A DNA stretch of 64,000 nucleotides. Origin: Narthecium ossifragum. Taxonomy: Eukaryota; Streptophyta; Magnoliopsida; Dioscoreales; Nartheciaceae. Shown in pieces: positions 1 through 10,961 of the stretch. A program made the position numbers and the translations under genes. The stretch's first letter is position 1. Each line of letters opens with the position of its first letter. Location of the stretch: assembly GCA_963920575.1 (NCBI GenBank), contig OY986975.1, positions 18,569,897 through 18,633,896 on the forward strand. The letters are read 5' to 3'. The notes beneath the pieces were generated by a model that saw only the letters and a list, made by a program, of their open reading frames with translations, made no database searches and was not told the origin of the DNA.

Positions 1-1326
1 TTGAGGAGGGGTTTGGTTTGGTCTCCAAGGGTGCAGAGTAGGCTTGACGTCCTCCACGATGCTTGGCTTTTAGAGGAGGCTTTGAGCAGGTGCCCAATTG
101 CCATCAATGTGAACGCCATCCAAGATAATATGGTGGTTGGGGACTTGTTAAATGATGCTGGTTGGAACAGAGTTCTCTAAAATGAAATTTATGATCATAG
201 CATGGTTGAGCTCATCTCTGCTATCCACCTGCGACGACATGATGTTTGGCGATGGGCTTTTAACACCTCTGGGAAGATAACGACTGCCTCTACATATTTA
301 TTGCTGATGCAGGATGCTGTTGTGTTTGGTGTGGGCAAGGAGGACCGGTGGGAAGGAGTATGGCGTGTTCCGGCCGGACCTCGAGTGCTACACTTTCTTT
401 GGAGGGCTCTCCATGGTAGACTTCCAGTCCGGAGCTTTCTTTGGAGGTTTTGCGCCGCCTATGACAAGGATTGTCCTAGGTGTGATGGTATGTGTGAGAC
501 CATTGAACATGCTACATTGGGATGCTCTTTTGCTGCCAAGGTATTAGATCTGGTGCTCGTAGAAGAAGGTTTGGCTTGGGCTGCGGCTATGACTGTTGAT
601 GAACTGATGGATGGGTTGCTTGGTACCTCTTCTTGCAAATTCCCCAGAGAACTTAAGTGTTTTATTTGCCTACACTATGTGGCTCATCTGGAAGGACAGA
701 AACCTTATTGTCCATGGTGGGAGTGGTGAAAGTGCCGCTGCTATTGCCTGTAGGGTACGTCGACATGCCAAAGAATTCCTCACCCAACGTGACCAACGAA
801 AACTTGAGGCGCAAGGGGTGGCTCAAACGGAGGAGCAAATGTGGGTTGTGCAAACGGATGCGGCTATTGACGCAGGCTCGAGAGCAGCTATTGGCATCGT
901 CGGTATGATGGGCCGTGGGAATCTGGTTTGGGCATCAGGGAAGACAACTCAGGTTGGGACAGTGTTACAGGGAGAACTGGAGAGCATTGCTATGGCACTC
1001 AAGGAGGCAAGGACGCGCGGGATCAAGCATCTTTTGGTGGAGTCAGATTCAATGGAGGCTGTGCAAATCATCAACGGATTCAGATCATGGTCGTCGGATG
1101 TACTGCAACTTGCTAGAGAAATATGGTCTTACGCCTTGGATTTTTCTTCGATCTTGTTTTCTCACGTGCCAAGATCATGTAACGTACGTGCGGATAGTAT
1201 TGCCCGCTTCTGTAAGCGTGCTGGGACAGGCTTCTCCTGGCTCAGTGGTGATGACGTGGAGGTTTTGAATTTACACATGTAATCTGTAACTAGTCTAATG
1301 GGTGAACTCATCAAAAAAAAAAAAAA
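1..1326 (+). mobile_element. 5'-truncated LINE (non-LTR retrotransposon), 3' end with poly(A)
   Basis: The window opens inside the reverse-transcriptase gene of a plant L1-type LINE. A zinc-binding reverse-transcriptase domain and a plant-type RNase H domain lie at its end, followed by a short 3' UTR and a run of 14 A at 1313-1326. That order (RT, zf-RVT, RNase H, poly(A)) is known for plant LINEs. The 5' part lies outside the window, so no target-site duplication can be checked. Domain identity is by family resemblance only. Confidence 0.85.
202..1282 (+). pseudogene. LINE ORF2 C-terminus: zf-RVT and RNase H, frameshifted
   Basis: Two overlapping reading frames together give the C-terminus of a LINE polyprotein. 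The first (202-729) has the zf-RVT pattern, with FLWRALHGRLPVRSFL followed by C-x2-C and H-x4-C spacing (CPRC, EHATLGC). The second (611-1282) holds the tryptophan-rich linker (WLIWKDRN) and RNase H signatures: a QTDAA start, the ESDS core and HVPRSCNVRADSIAR near the end. The frame change falls around 640-665, so one protein cannot be made from this copy. RNase H would remove the RNA strand during target-primed reverse transcription. A stop codon follows at 1280-1282. Confidence 0.85.
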
Positions 1327-1585
1327 GTAAAGGGGGGACTGTGTGTGCCGGGGGGGTGGGGCCGGGCAATTTGCATACAGCATGTGACACAATTCAGTAC
1401 AAGCATTTGTAATAATTTTGTATGAATAATTGACCTCTTCCAACTTTTGTGGTGCTGCCGTTTTGATTCGGAGCATCACAAATACCAACTTTAAACTCAT
1501 GTGACTGACATGGATCTGGATTCCGTATCAAACTCTTGCTTTTTAGGTGAGGCGTGTCGATGTTCCAGTGATCCTTGGACGAAAA
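1327..1585. other. Non-coding spacer
   Basis: This holds a G-rich patch (about 1329-1372) and then ordinary AT-rich sequence. I see no gene, RNA or recognisable repeat boundary. The G-rich patch resembles the start of the GTGCCGGGGGCACGGG segment at 2225, so it may be a decayed Helitron or related repeat end. Confidence 0.3.
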
Positions 1586-1911
1586 GGTGCTGATTGGTTT
1601 TGAAAAATGTTTTCTGTTTTATTTTCTGTTTTCTGTTTTCTGTTTTTTTATTTTTATTTTTTAAAAATGAAAATATGAAAACACGTTTGGTTTGAAATAT
1701 TAAAAAACTGTTTTCCGAAAATAAAAACATAACAATGTGTTTGATCTGTAACTATGATTTTTGTTTTCAATGACTTTAATTTTGTAAGCTAGTTATCATT
1801 ATTTATTTTATATTTATGTATTCTATAGATCATTATTATATGTGTTTTACATCTTTTTGTAATTGCTATTTTGAAGCTATTGAATCTCATAATTTTTTTA
1901 ATATAAGTATA

Positions 1912-2410
1912 TCTATTATATAAGATCAAGTGGGTTGTCCTGGTTTGTCCTACGTGGATAATCAAGTTATTATTTAATTCGGTTTTAAAATTAAATTAGA
2001 GGGTTAGTTAGTCACATATTTAGAGGGACGATAGTTATTAAAACCGTCCGTTTGAAAATTTAGAAGGATAACTTATTAGAGACTTCAATTAACCACATTT
2101 CAGTTAGTCACATACTAAAACTGTTCGTTTAAAAATTTAGGAAAATAATGTTTCATTTTAGAGGGAGCAATTACTAAAACCGTTCATTTGAAAATTAGGA
2201 AAATAATGTCCGACTTAAAAGACCGTGCCGGGGGCACGGGCAATTTACTCTGACTCGTCTATTTTCTCATGTGGCAGCTGAGTCATCGAAAGATGAGGAA
2301 ATAGGGGGACACGTGGCAGCTGAGTTATAAAAAGGAAGCAGTGGAGGTGGGTGGTTAGAGGGTAGTAGGGTTGGGTGGTTACCTGTGCCAGGTGGCACGG
2401 GCCCACCTAG
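1912..2410 (+). mobile_element. Non-autonomous Helitron
   Basis: The element starts with TC (TCTATTATATAAGATCAAG) directly after an A, and ends with CTAG directly before a T, as expected for Helitron insertion between A and T. The 3' end has the hairpin GTGCCAGGTGGCAC, then GGGCCCAC and CTAG. There is no Rep/helicase ORF in its 499 bp, so it would depend on a partner. The same 3' hairpin type recurs at 4028-4052, near 57806 and at 63476. Confidence 0.7.
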
Positions 2411-2842
2411 TAGTCATATATTTTGCAGCTTTTAACCACAACCACAACCACTCATTCATTTTTTTTTTGAATTTTAAAAATCATACCCTCTTTTACCCTA
2501 CCCCCCAACCCACTCACTCCCCCCCTCTCTTCTCCCCAATTTCTCTTCTCTTCTCATCTATTTCAGCTCGACCGCCACCGCATCCACCCTCATCTCCTCT
2601 CCTCGTCGGCGAGCATCCTCCTCCGGCCCCCGCCGCTCTGATCTCCCCTCCAAGCAAGCCCGCAATCTCCTCCTCTTCCTACATCCCATCCGAAATCTCC
2701 TCCACAGCTCCACCGCCACCATGAACACCTCCGGCAACGCCTCCAACCAGAGCTCCGCCTCTTCCAGCCATGCCGCTCTGTCAAACGGGCCATGCCATGC
2801 ACCACCAGCGCCACGCGCTCCTCCTCATCGAAGAGCTTACCC

Positions 2843-3146
2843 ATGAAGAAGGTCCCTGGAGACTACGGTCTCCCCTTCGTCGGGTCGATCCAAGCCGGCT
2901 GGACTACTTCTAAGGCCGGACGAGTTCTTCAAGTCCCAGATGCAGATCCATGGCTCTACAGTGATCCATGTCAACATGCCTCTGGGCCCCTTCGTCGCTC
3001 CAGACCCCCGCGTCATCGCCCTCCTCGACGGTGCCAGCTTTCCGGTCCTCTTCGACACTAACCTCGTCAAGAAGCGGGACCTCCTCACCGGCACCTTCAC
3101 CCCCTCCACCGAGCTCACCGACGGCTAGCGCATCCTGGCGGTGTGA
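2843..3146 (+). pseudogene. CYP74 (allene oxide synthase-type) gene fragment
   Basis: The first part reads KKVPGDYGLPFVGSI, the conserved start of CYP74 enzymes. After a frame change near 2895-2940 come FVAPDPRVIALLDGASFPVL and FDTNLVKKRDLLTGTF, also CYP74 hallmarks. CYP74A converts fatty-acid hydroperoxides to allene oxides in plastids for jasmonate synthesis. Here only the N-terminal third remains: the expected Tyr codon after ELTDG is TAG (3126-3128), RILAV follows, and a second stop comes at 3144-3146. The haem-binding region is absent. The piece sits inside a transposon-like unit, which suggests capture rather than decay in place. Identity as CYP74 is firm; AOS versus another CYP74 is not decided. 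Confidence 0.8.
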
Positions 3147-3481
3147 ACGGCGAAGAGGTGGTGGCGGGCTTGACGGCGACGAGGGTGGCCGAAGTTGGGA
3201 GATTGGCTGCCAACGGATGGAGCTCCGACGACGAGAGTGGAGACCTTCAAGTAATCCTCGCGAGAGATCCAGTCAGGAGGAGAAGAAGGCTTCGATCGCG
3301 ATCGAACCCACTCCATTTTTAGAAAATGAAAACGTCATTTTGACGTTTTCATATTTTCTAAAAAGCAGTGTTTTTCTTTTTTAGAAAATATTTTCAAATG
3401 CCACAAATCAAATGTGATTTCATATCCATTTTCTGTTTTCTTGAAAATGAAAACATAAAATGGCTAAACCAAACCGGCCCC

Positions 3482-3865
3482 AATTCTCCCTAATGGATTG
3501 GGCTTCTCACTTTTTAGGGATTATATCATAGTGGTTCAAGTATTCTGATCCAACTTATGTTTATAACAGCCTAGATGTGATTAATGGATAAGTTAATTGG
3601 CATAATCTTATGCGAGGAGTTGTTCTTTTGTTTGGATCACCTAATTTTTGATTAAACGACAATCTAAGCCGAATCATGTACTGTGAAGAAGAATGATCCG
3701 GGCTTGGAAGGTGCGGTATTGTACAATGATAAGAGTGTATCAGAGATCCGGCTCGGAGGGATAATCGCCTATGTTAGTGGGCAGCTGAACAAGTAAGGGT
3801 CATACTGTTTAGCGTTCTTAATTTGGCCCAAAAACTTAAGTAATATATAGAAAGATGTTAGTTTA
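3482..3865. other. Non-coding spacer
   Basis: AT-rich DNA without a convincing gene. A short open stretch near 3695-3796 (ending VSGQLNK then stop) could be an old exon piece, but I do not recognise it. Confidence 0.3.
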
Positions 3866-4052
3866 TCTATCTTATAAGATAGAATGACAGTTATTTTTAT
3901 AAATCATCATCTGGGTCATAACATTATACACACGTGGCATACACGTGGCATAAAGTTATTATAGAGATAGTGTGCTGATATGACGTAAGTTATTATAGAG
4001 ATAGTGAGGGCGGGCAGTTAGTTGTGGCAGGTGGCACGGGCCCACCACCTAG
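3866..4052 (+). mobile_element. Short non-autonomous Helitron
   Basis: It begins TCTATCTTATAAGATAG after an A and ends with a GTGGCAGGTGGCAC hairpin, GGGCCCACCAC and CTAG before a T. At 187 bp it has no coding capacity. An internal segment (TAAGTTATTATAGAGATAG) appears twice and is shared, inverted, with the Helitron end near 63476-63545. Confidence 0.65.
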
Positions 4053-4067
4053 TATAATATATTGTAA

Positions 4068-4270
4068 CTAGTCCTATTCCCTGCCATGTGGCAGGGTAAC
4101 CACCATCTTCCCTCACCTCCCTCATAACTCCCCACTAACCCCCCTAACTCACCCCTTCCCCCACTATTACCCCATCAACATCAGCAGCCACATAGGATAA
4201 ACCCTGCCACATAGGATGCCAATAGGACAACAAAAGGTTAATTTATAACCATTCTCCTATATAAAGATGA
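4068..4270 (-). mobile_element. Short non-autonomous Helitron, second family
   Basis: On the minus strand it begins TCATCTTTATATAGGAG after an A and ends with the hairpin CCCTGCCACATGGCAGGG, then CTAG (4068-4071) before a T. A near-complete inverted copy lies at 57426-57617 and a truncated copy ends at 14850. Three copies with matching ends in one window strongly support the boundaries. Confidence 0.8.
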
Positions 4271-4480
4271 TTTAACACGTACGTGCTCTCACGTGTGAAC
4301 TCGATTCAATATTATTCCTCATATATTAACTACATGTCGACTTCTACACTCTAGAATCATGTTAATTTCATTGATCAATATTTCAAAAGATTAAACTGGA
4401 TAAGACAGCGAGTTTACTTTCAAATTGTAGTCTAACAGTGGAGAGTAAGTCATGTGTCACAGGACATTAGACATGTATAT

Positions 4481-4650
4481 TAGGGTTGTATTCGAACCGA
4501 ATTTTAATCAAATAGCTCAGGTTGGAACTCGATTAAGCTCAAACTCCACACGTAAATAGAGCTCGGATTTTTATCGAGCTCGAAAACTCGACAACTCTTT
4601 GGCTCGGTTCATGAAGCTCGCGTGCCGAGCTCGATTAACATTTCATATAG
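4481..4650 (+). repeat. Dispersed repeat starting AGGGTTGTATTCGAACCG
   Basis: This segment begins AGGGTTGTATTCGAACCG and continues with several GCTCGA/AGCTCGAT blocks. The same start and block pattern occurs inverted at about 46330-46516. It looks like a short dispersed repeat rich in AGCTCGA. I cannot place it in a transposon class and saw no coding sequence. Confidence 0.55.
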
Positions 4651-4726
4651 AACATAAGTTTAGTTGGCTAACTCGATTAATTGCAGTAGTGACCATAACA
4701 GTTTATCTCTAAACATTACTTGCAGG

Positions 4727-4980
4727 CACTTGCCTTACTTAACTGTAAGAGAGACACTAGAATTTGTGAGGGATTGAACGCAAGGTCTCCGGCCGGAGAA
4801 CTTCACCCCACAAATGAGAAGTTCTTCGCTCATGCTCTAGTAGAAGGACAGGATCCATTCTTACTTAGAGTTCATTATGGAGATCCTGGGCTTAAAGGAG
4901 GCCATAGAGAACAAGCCGGCTATAGCCCGGCCATCTCCGACATGGATCGCCAGAAGCTGACCATCGCCGAGCAACTTTAG
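4727..4980 (+). other. Unrecognised exon-like open stretch
   Basis: An open frame follows an acceptor-like ACTTGCAG at 4719-4726 and runs to a TAG at 4978-4980. It encodes ALALLNCKRDTRICEGL at its start and MDRQKLTIAEQL at its end. Base composition is more coding-like than the flanks. I do not recognise the protein, and no neighbouring exons could be joined to it. It may be an exon remnant, a captured fragment or chance. Confidence 0.25.
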
Positions 4981-5619
4981 AAAAAATTATCCGGCAAGGT
5001 AGTAACTTTAGAAAAAAAATTATATATTAAATCCAGCTTATTTTTCATTTTGCAATATAGAGCCGTTACATGTTTTGATTACAAACTATTTTGATTAGAA
5101 ATCCTTACTTATATATCTAGATTAGATTCTCAACTTATAAGTATTCTAAATACAGATAGTCTATTTTTATAAATAAATAAAAAAGAAAGATAAAATGATT
5201 TTAAATTATAAAATTAAAAATATAATGGATTTAAAAAAGGACTTGATCTGTGATTCAGATTTTCCCTCGCTAAAATTATTGCATGGAAAGAATGATTGTA
5301 CGGATCAGTCATTGATGCAAAAGATTTGACAATCGGCTTCTTTTGTACCTTTCACACTGAAAAGTTGTCCAAACGCTATGGTACACAGCATGGGATGGCA
5401 TGTGGGAACTGCTACAAGCACCCACAACCCCCTCCGGCCCCACCCCCTCTTTTCCTCTCATGCCCCCCATGGTTATATGACTGGTGGTCAAAATACTTGA
5501 TTTATTAAGATGAGTAGGGTGTGATTCGGGTTTGGGAGGACCCGATCTTCCACCCACCCCAGTAACTTAAGCCACGCACTATCTTCTTTTTTTATTATTT
5601 AATTATAATATTATATCAC
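4981..5619. other. Non-coding AT-rich spacer
   Basis: No supported gene. A GC-richer patch at 5400-5560 contains short overlapping open frames on both strands with no recognisable product. Confidence 0.3.
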
Positions 5620-5624
5620 GTGTG

Positions 5625-5993
5625 TGTTATGAATGTATCATGGAAATAGGTAATCCCCTTGCTTGCTCACTTCTAACTCATACTTCATGTTAATTGCAAG
5701 TGGATAAGGAGAAGAGGGGATATGAGAAGAGGAACTCTACTTATAAGAAGATAGCAAGGAGAAGAAGCAATACGAGATGAGGAGCTCAATCTCACCACAC
5801 CCTTCACTTGTTTATCCATGCCTATTTATAGGCAAATGGGAGGATATGAAGACAAAGCATCATTGAATGCTTTTGTCTCAATCCAATTTCCATCAACAAG
5901 GCTAGTCATTCATCAAGACTAGTCATTCATCAAGACTAGTCATTCATCAATAGTGGGCATGTGATCTCATTCACATGCACACATTTTACAATA
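5625..5993 (-). repeat. 3' LTR of the copia element
   Basis: 369 bp. On the minus strand it starts TATTGTAAAATG and ends CATAACA. It has three copies of a 17-bp unit (ACTAGTCATTCATCAAG type) around 5905-5957, against two in the partner LTR. CTATTTATAGG at 5821-5831 is a TATA-like candidate (read on the minus strand as CCTATAAATAG). The start is fixed by the adjoining polypurine tract and by the GTGTG duplication. Confidence 0.88.
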
Positions 5994-6002
5994 CTCCCCC
6001 TT
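5994..6002 (-). promoter_or_regulatory. Polypurine tract
   Basis: The minus strand reads AAGGGGGAG directly against the LTR start TATTGT. This is the expected primer for plus-strand DNA synthesis and supports the LTR boundary. Confidence 0.75.
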
Positions 6003-6250
6003 GAATGACTAAAATATGCCTCGTTACAAAACTTTGCTAAGAAAAACCCAGTGGAATAAAAACTTAGCGAAGGAAAATAGTACACCATTTTTGCCTAGAA
6101 AGGTATTAGGCCATCATGACTGCCTCGTTAAAACCTTGCCAAAGAAAACCCAATGGGAAAAACCTTGGCGAAGGAAAAAGAGTACAATACCTGAATACCT
6201 TCTAAGATTATAACTCCCCCTCATAAAGATATGAGATAAGCTTCAGGTGC

Positions 6251-9200
6251 TCAGCACAATAAATCCTTGAGACGACGCATCCCGATGCCATGCACTAGCT
6301 TTTTGAAGGTTGTCGTTGGTAGTGCCTTTGTAAATAAATCAGCTAAGTTGTCACTAGAGCGTATCTGCTGGATATCGATATCACCACTCTCCTGGAGCTC
6401 ATGCGTGTAGAAGAATTTTGGAGATATGTGCTTGGTCCTATCGCCCTTGATAATCGCCTCTAATTTGAGTGATGCATGCGGCATTATCTTCATATAATAT
6501 CGTCGGGATATTCCTGATTGAAGATAACCCACAAGTGCCTTGAATATGCTCTATCATGCTTCTCAACCATATACACTCTCTACCTGCTTCATGAATGGCA
6601 AGTATCTCAGCATGATTTGAAGAGGTAGCAGTTAGTGTCTGCTTCATAGATCGCCAAGATATAGCAGCGCCGCCATATAGAAAAATATAGCCGGTTTGTG
6701 ACTTGGCCTTATGTGGATCAGAGAGATAACCAGCATCTGCGTAGCCGACTAACTGTGGTATCGAATTATTTGGAAAAAATAGTCCGAGATCTGTAGTTCC
6801 ACGAAGATAGCGTAGAATGTGCTTGATGCCATTCCAGTGCCTTCGGGTCGGTGCAGAACTGAATCTTGCTAATAAATTGACTGCAAAGGCTATATCGGGC
6901 CTTGTGCAATTTGCCAGATACATGAGAGCTCCAATTGCGCTAAGATATGGTACTTCAGGACCAAGAAGTTCTTCACCATCTTCATGAGGGCGAAAAGGAT
7001 CTTTCTTCACATCAAGAGATCGGACAACCATTGGAGAACTCAATGGATGAGTTTTGTTCATATAAAATTGTCTTAGAACCTTCCCTGTATAATTTGATTG
7101 GTGAACCAATATTCCATTTGAAAAGTGCTCGATCTGCAGGCCGAGACAAAATTTTGTCTTTCCAAGATCTTTCATTTCAAATTCCTTCTTTAAATAGTCA
7201 GATGCCTTAGTGAGCTCTTCAGGAGTCCCAATTAAGTTTAAGTCATCGACATATACTGCAATAATAGCAAATCTGGAATTTGATTTCTTAGTGAAAACAC
7301 ATGGGCAAATTTTATTGTTTATGTATCCCTCTTTCAGGATGTATTCACTGAGTCGATTGTACCACATCCGGCCAGATTGTTTTAACCCATATAAGGATCT
7401 TTGAAGTTTAATAGAATACAGATCCCGAGATTTATTTGCTTCAGGCAATTTAAGTCCTTCAGGGACTTTCATATAAATGTCACTATCTAGTGACCCATAT
7501 AAGTATGTCGTAACTACATCCATTAGATGCATATCTAGTCTTTCTGAGACTGCTAAACCAATCAAGAAGCGAAAGGTTATTGCATCCATTACAGGGGAGT
7601 ATGTCTCCTCATAGTCTATACCAGGTTTCTGTGAGAAACCTTGTGCTACAAGCCGTGCTTTATATCGCACAATCTCATTTTTCTCATTTCGCTTGCGTAC
7701 AAATACCCATTTGTATCCCACTGGTTTGACATCTTCTGGTGTCTGGACCACAGGTCCAAAAACATTTCGTTTTGCCAGCGAGTCTAAGTCAGCTTTAATA
7801 GCTTCTTTCCATTTTGGCCAATCAACTCTACGTCGACATTCTTCGACAGATTTTGGCTCAGGTTCTTCATTACTTCCAGTAATGTCAAGAGCAACTGCAT
7901 ATGCAAATGAGTTGTTGACAACAATTTCATGTATGTTCCAACTTTTCTCAGTGTGCGCACAATTTATCGAGATCTCATGATTTTCAGATATCTGTACCTC
8001 TTCTGGAGGCGCCTGAACCTCTTCGGGAGGTGCTTGAACCTCTTCGGAGGATGTCTCTTCAGGGGTATCAGTCTTCTGGCCAGTTTGTTCTTGTACCCTT
8101 CTTTTCCTTGGGACCTTTTCCTTGGCTCCAATAGGTCTCCCACACTTTTGGCGTGCTTTAGATTCACATGCTTTATGACCCTCGGATTGTTCTTCTGGAA
8201 CATCAATCCGGGCTGGAGCATTTGCAGCTGGAATATGTGACTTTATCACTCGTTGTGAATCAGTAAATGCATCAGGCATCTGATTCGCAATTTTCTGTAA
8301 ATGTATAATCTTCTGAACTTCGAGTTCAGTTTGACTTGTTCTAGGATCAAGATGAGACAACGTCGAAATGTTCCATACAACTTCATTTTGAGTTTCTGGC
8401 TTCTTCTTTTCTCCCCCTAATGGTGGGAAAACTGACTCATCAATGTGACAGTCAGCAAAACGTGCTCTAAACAAATCCCCTGTTAAAGGCTCTAGGTACC
8501 TAATGATAGAAGGGGAGTCAAAACCAACATAAATACCAAGCCGGCGCTGAGGACCCATCTTGGTTCTCTGAGGTGGAGGAATTGGAATATGAACTGCACA
8601 TCCAAAAGTCCTTAAGTGAGAAATATTTGGTTGCTGGCCAAAGACAAGTTGTACTGGTGAAAATTTATGATATGCAGATGGTCTGACTCCGATCAAAGAT
8701 GCTGCTGCAATACAGCATGTCCCCAAGCTGAGACAGGTAACTTGAATTTCATAAGCAATGGTCTAGCTATCAGTTGGATGCGTTTGATAAGTGATTATGC
8801 TAGGCCATTCTGAGTATGTGTATGCGCAACAGGGTGTTCTACATTTATCCCTATTGATACACAATAATCTAAAAATGCTTGAGATGTAAACTCACCAGCA
8901 TTGTCAAGACGAATTGTCTTGATGGGATAGTCTGGAAACTGAGCTCGTTACCGAATGATCTGAGCTAAAAGTTTAGCAAAAGCAATGTTACGAGTGGATA
9001 GAAGACATACATGTGACCATCTTGTGGATGCATCTATTAAGACCATGAAATATCGAAATGGTCCACTTGAAGGATGAATGGGCCCACATATATCACCTTG
9101 GATTCGCTCCAAGAAATTTGGAGATTCAGAGGTGACCTTAGAAGGGGATGGTCTCACTATTAGCTTTCCTTGGGAGCAAGAAGCACATGGATATTTACTA

Positions 9201-9784
9201 GCCAAAAGAATCTTCTGGTTCTTAAGATTATGTCCATGTAAATTCTCAATGATTCGACGCATCATCACCGATCCAGGGTGACCAAGTCGATCATGTCAAC
9301 GCATAAAATCACTTGGATTAGTGCACTTCTGGTGCATCACAGCATGTGATTCTATTGGTCTTATTTTCGTATAATATATACCAGAAGAAAGGGCAGGAGG
9401 CTTCTCAAGTACATGCTTCTGGCATGAAACTGTAAGTGTGATGCATAGATACTCTATACCAGTTTCATTCGTCGTTTCCATATGATATCCATTACGACGT
9501 AAATCCTTGAAACTGAGTAAATTTCTTCTGGATTTAGTAGAGTATAGTGCATCATTAATAGATAGTTTTGTTCCTCTGGGCAAAACTATGGTTGCTCTCC
9601 CGGAGCCTTCAATCAGGTCTGCAGGACCTGATATTGTATTAACATTCGACTCTTTTAATGTTAATTGTGAGAAGTACTTACGATCTTGGAGAATCGTGTT
9701 TGTGGTTGGACTGTCTGCAAGATATGCGTCGCCATCCATCTGGGAAACAACTAGAGCAATATATCCATTCATAGAAATATGCAT
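6251..9784 (-). pseudogene. Copia pol: protease, integrase, reverse transcriptase, RNase H
   Basis: Reading leftward, the protease region (9784-9296) has LADSPTTNTIL where this family usually has DS(A/G)TTHTIL. Integrase follows (HDRLGHPG, CASCSQGK, then the DNAGEF active-site block) in 9295-8730. Reverse transcriptase lies in 8726-6438 (KARLVAQGFSQKPGIDYEET, SLYGLKQS and the catalytic YVDD), then RNase H (GYADAGY, ATSSNHAE, YEDNAAC). Breaks: a stop at 9296-9298 where Trp is expected (FMR-stop-HDRLGHPG); stops near 8948 and 8790; a frame change near 8725; and another near 6450, after which QIRSSDNLADLFTKALP continues to 6251. No full polyprotein can be made. Confidence 0.92.
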
Positions 9785-9867
9785 GAACTACAAAGCGTTC
9801 AAAGATACATAGAGAAAACAAGCCAAGTACATATTAGTAGATATAAGCATACTTATAATACATGATT

Positions 9868-10902
9868 TCAGTAGGTGTCCATCCATTCCTCAGATCCTAC
9901 GAGGAAGTCCGATACATCTAGAGATGTACCAACCATGGGGTTACCAGGAAGGGGAATATCAGTCAGGCCATCAAAATCTGTGAAGTTCATTTCAGCACAT
10001 TTCTTCCTTCCCTTGGCTGTGTGCTGCTCCACAACATGCTTGGGTGCACGACAGTTGCGAGACCAGTGCCCTTTTCCCCCACATCGGTAGCATTCATCAT
10101 CATTCTTCTTGGAGGTTCCGTCTTCAGGCTCCTTTCTCTTTCTATTTTCTACTTGATCATTCTTAGGGTAGGGAGTAGGATCACTATTTCCTTCGCGGTA
10201 GTAATGGAACCTGTCATTATATCGCCCACGACCACGGCCACGCCCGCGTCCACGGCCACGGCCACGCCCTCGTCCGTGGCCATGTCCACGATGGGCATTA
10301 GCATTTGCTTCAGGAAATGGGGCAGAACCAGATGGACGAGACTCATGATTTTTTAACAGAATTTGGTTCTGTCTCTCAGCTCTAAGTAAGGCATCAATCA
10401 GTTCAGAATACTTCTTATAATCACGTTGCTTATACTGCTGCTGTAAAATCAAGTTCGAGGCATGGAAGGTGGAGAATGTCTTTTCAAGTTTGTCTTGGTC
10501 AGATATGGGTTGGCCACATAGTTCTAATTGAGATGTGATTTTGTGGAGAGCTGAATTGTATTCACTAACGGTCTTAAAATCCTGAAGGCGTAGGTGCATC
10601 CAGTCGTATTGGGCAGTGGAGAGGATAATAGTTCTTAAGTGTTGAAACCTATCACTTAGGTTTTTCCACAAATCTAGTGGGTCCCTCACAGCAAGGTACT
10701 CATTTTTCAGGTCTTCATGGATGTGGCGACGGAGAAATATCATGGCACTGTCTTTTTCATTTGGCGTGGCAACATTCCCCTCCTTAATAGTGCCCCCCAG
10801 GTTTCTAGCATTTAGATGGAGTTCAGCATCCAGCGCCCAGGATAAATAGTTACTGCCGGTAACATCCAGGGGAAGGAACTCCAACTTCACTAAGCTAGCC
10901 AT
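9868..10902 (-). CDS. gag: Copia Gag
   Basis: A 344-codon frame from the Met at 10902 (MASLVKLEFLPLDVTGSNY) to a stop at 9868-9870. It has the copia gag core (WALDAELHLNA, LWKNLSDRFQHLRTIIL, YDWMHLRLQDFKTVSEY), an Arg-Gly-rich stretch and one CCHC zinc knuckle, CYRCGGKGHWSRNC, for RNA binding. The frame is open further upstream to 11100, but that part is the translated SINE insertion, so I chose the internal Met where homology begins. Pol lies in another frame and starts about 85 bases later. The Gag itself looks intact. Confidence 0.88.
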   Translation of the reverse strand: MASLVKLEFLPLDVTGSNYLSWALDAELHLNARNLGGTIKEGNVATPNEKDSAMIFLRRHIHEDLKNEYLAVRDPLDLWKNLSDRFQHLRTIILSTAQYDWMHLRLQDFKTVSEYNSALHKITSQLELCGQPISDQDKLEKTFSTFHASNLILQQQYKQRDYKKYSELIDALLRAERQNQILLKNHESRPSGSAPFPEANANAHRGHGHGRGRGRGRGRGRGRGRGRYNDRFHYYREGNSDPTPYPKNDQVENRKRKEPEDGTSKKNDDECYRCGGKGHWSRNCRAPKHVVEQHTAKGRKKCAEMNFTDFDGLTDIPLPGNPMVGTSLDVSDFLVGSEEWMDTY

Positions 10903-10961
10903 GATCAGACTGTACAAAATAAATATGCCAAGAATTAAATAAAAGAAATAGCAGCAAAAAA

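Larger units (their letters stand above)
1586..3481. mobile_element. Mutator-like (Pack-MULE-type) candidate carrying a CYP74 fragment
   Basis: Both ends are TTTTCTGTTTTC/GAAAATGAAAAC-rich and roughly inverted. The left end reads GGTGCTGATTGGTTTTG; the right end, read on the minus strand, is GGGGCCGGTTTGGTTTAG. GGGGCCG-TTTGGTT starts are typical of plant Mutator-like elements. Between them lie a Helitron (1912-2410), a pyrimidine-rich stretch and a piece of a CYP74 gene. No transposase is visible, and the 9-bp flanks (1577-1585 and 3482-3490) do not match, so the boundaries are uncertain. A gene fragment between such ends is what is called a Pack-MULE; the assignment is an inference. Confidence 0.45.

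Noticed and set aside
5991..5993. LTR ends at TG...CA (5625-5990)
   Set aside because: Ending three bases further, at ATA, gives a matching GTGTG target duplication and a polypurine tract that touches the LTR.
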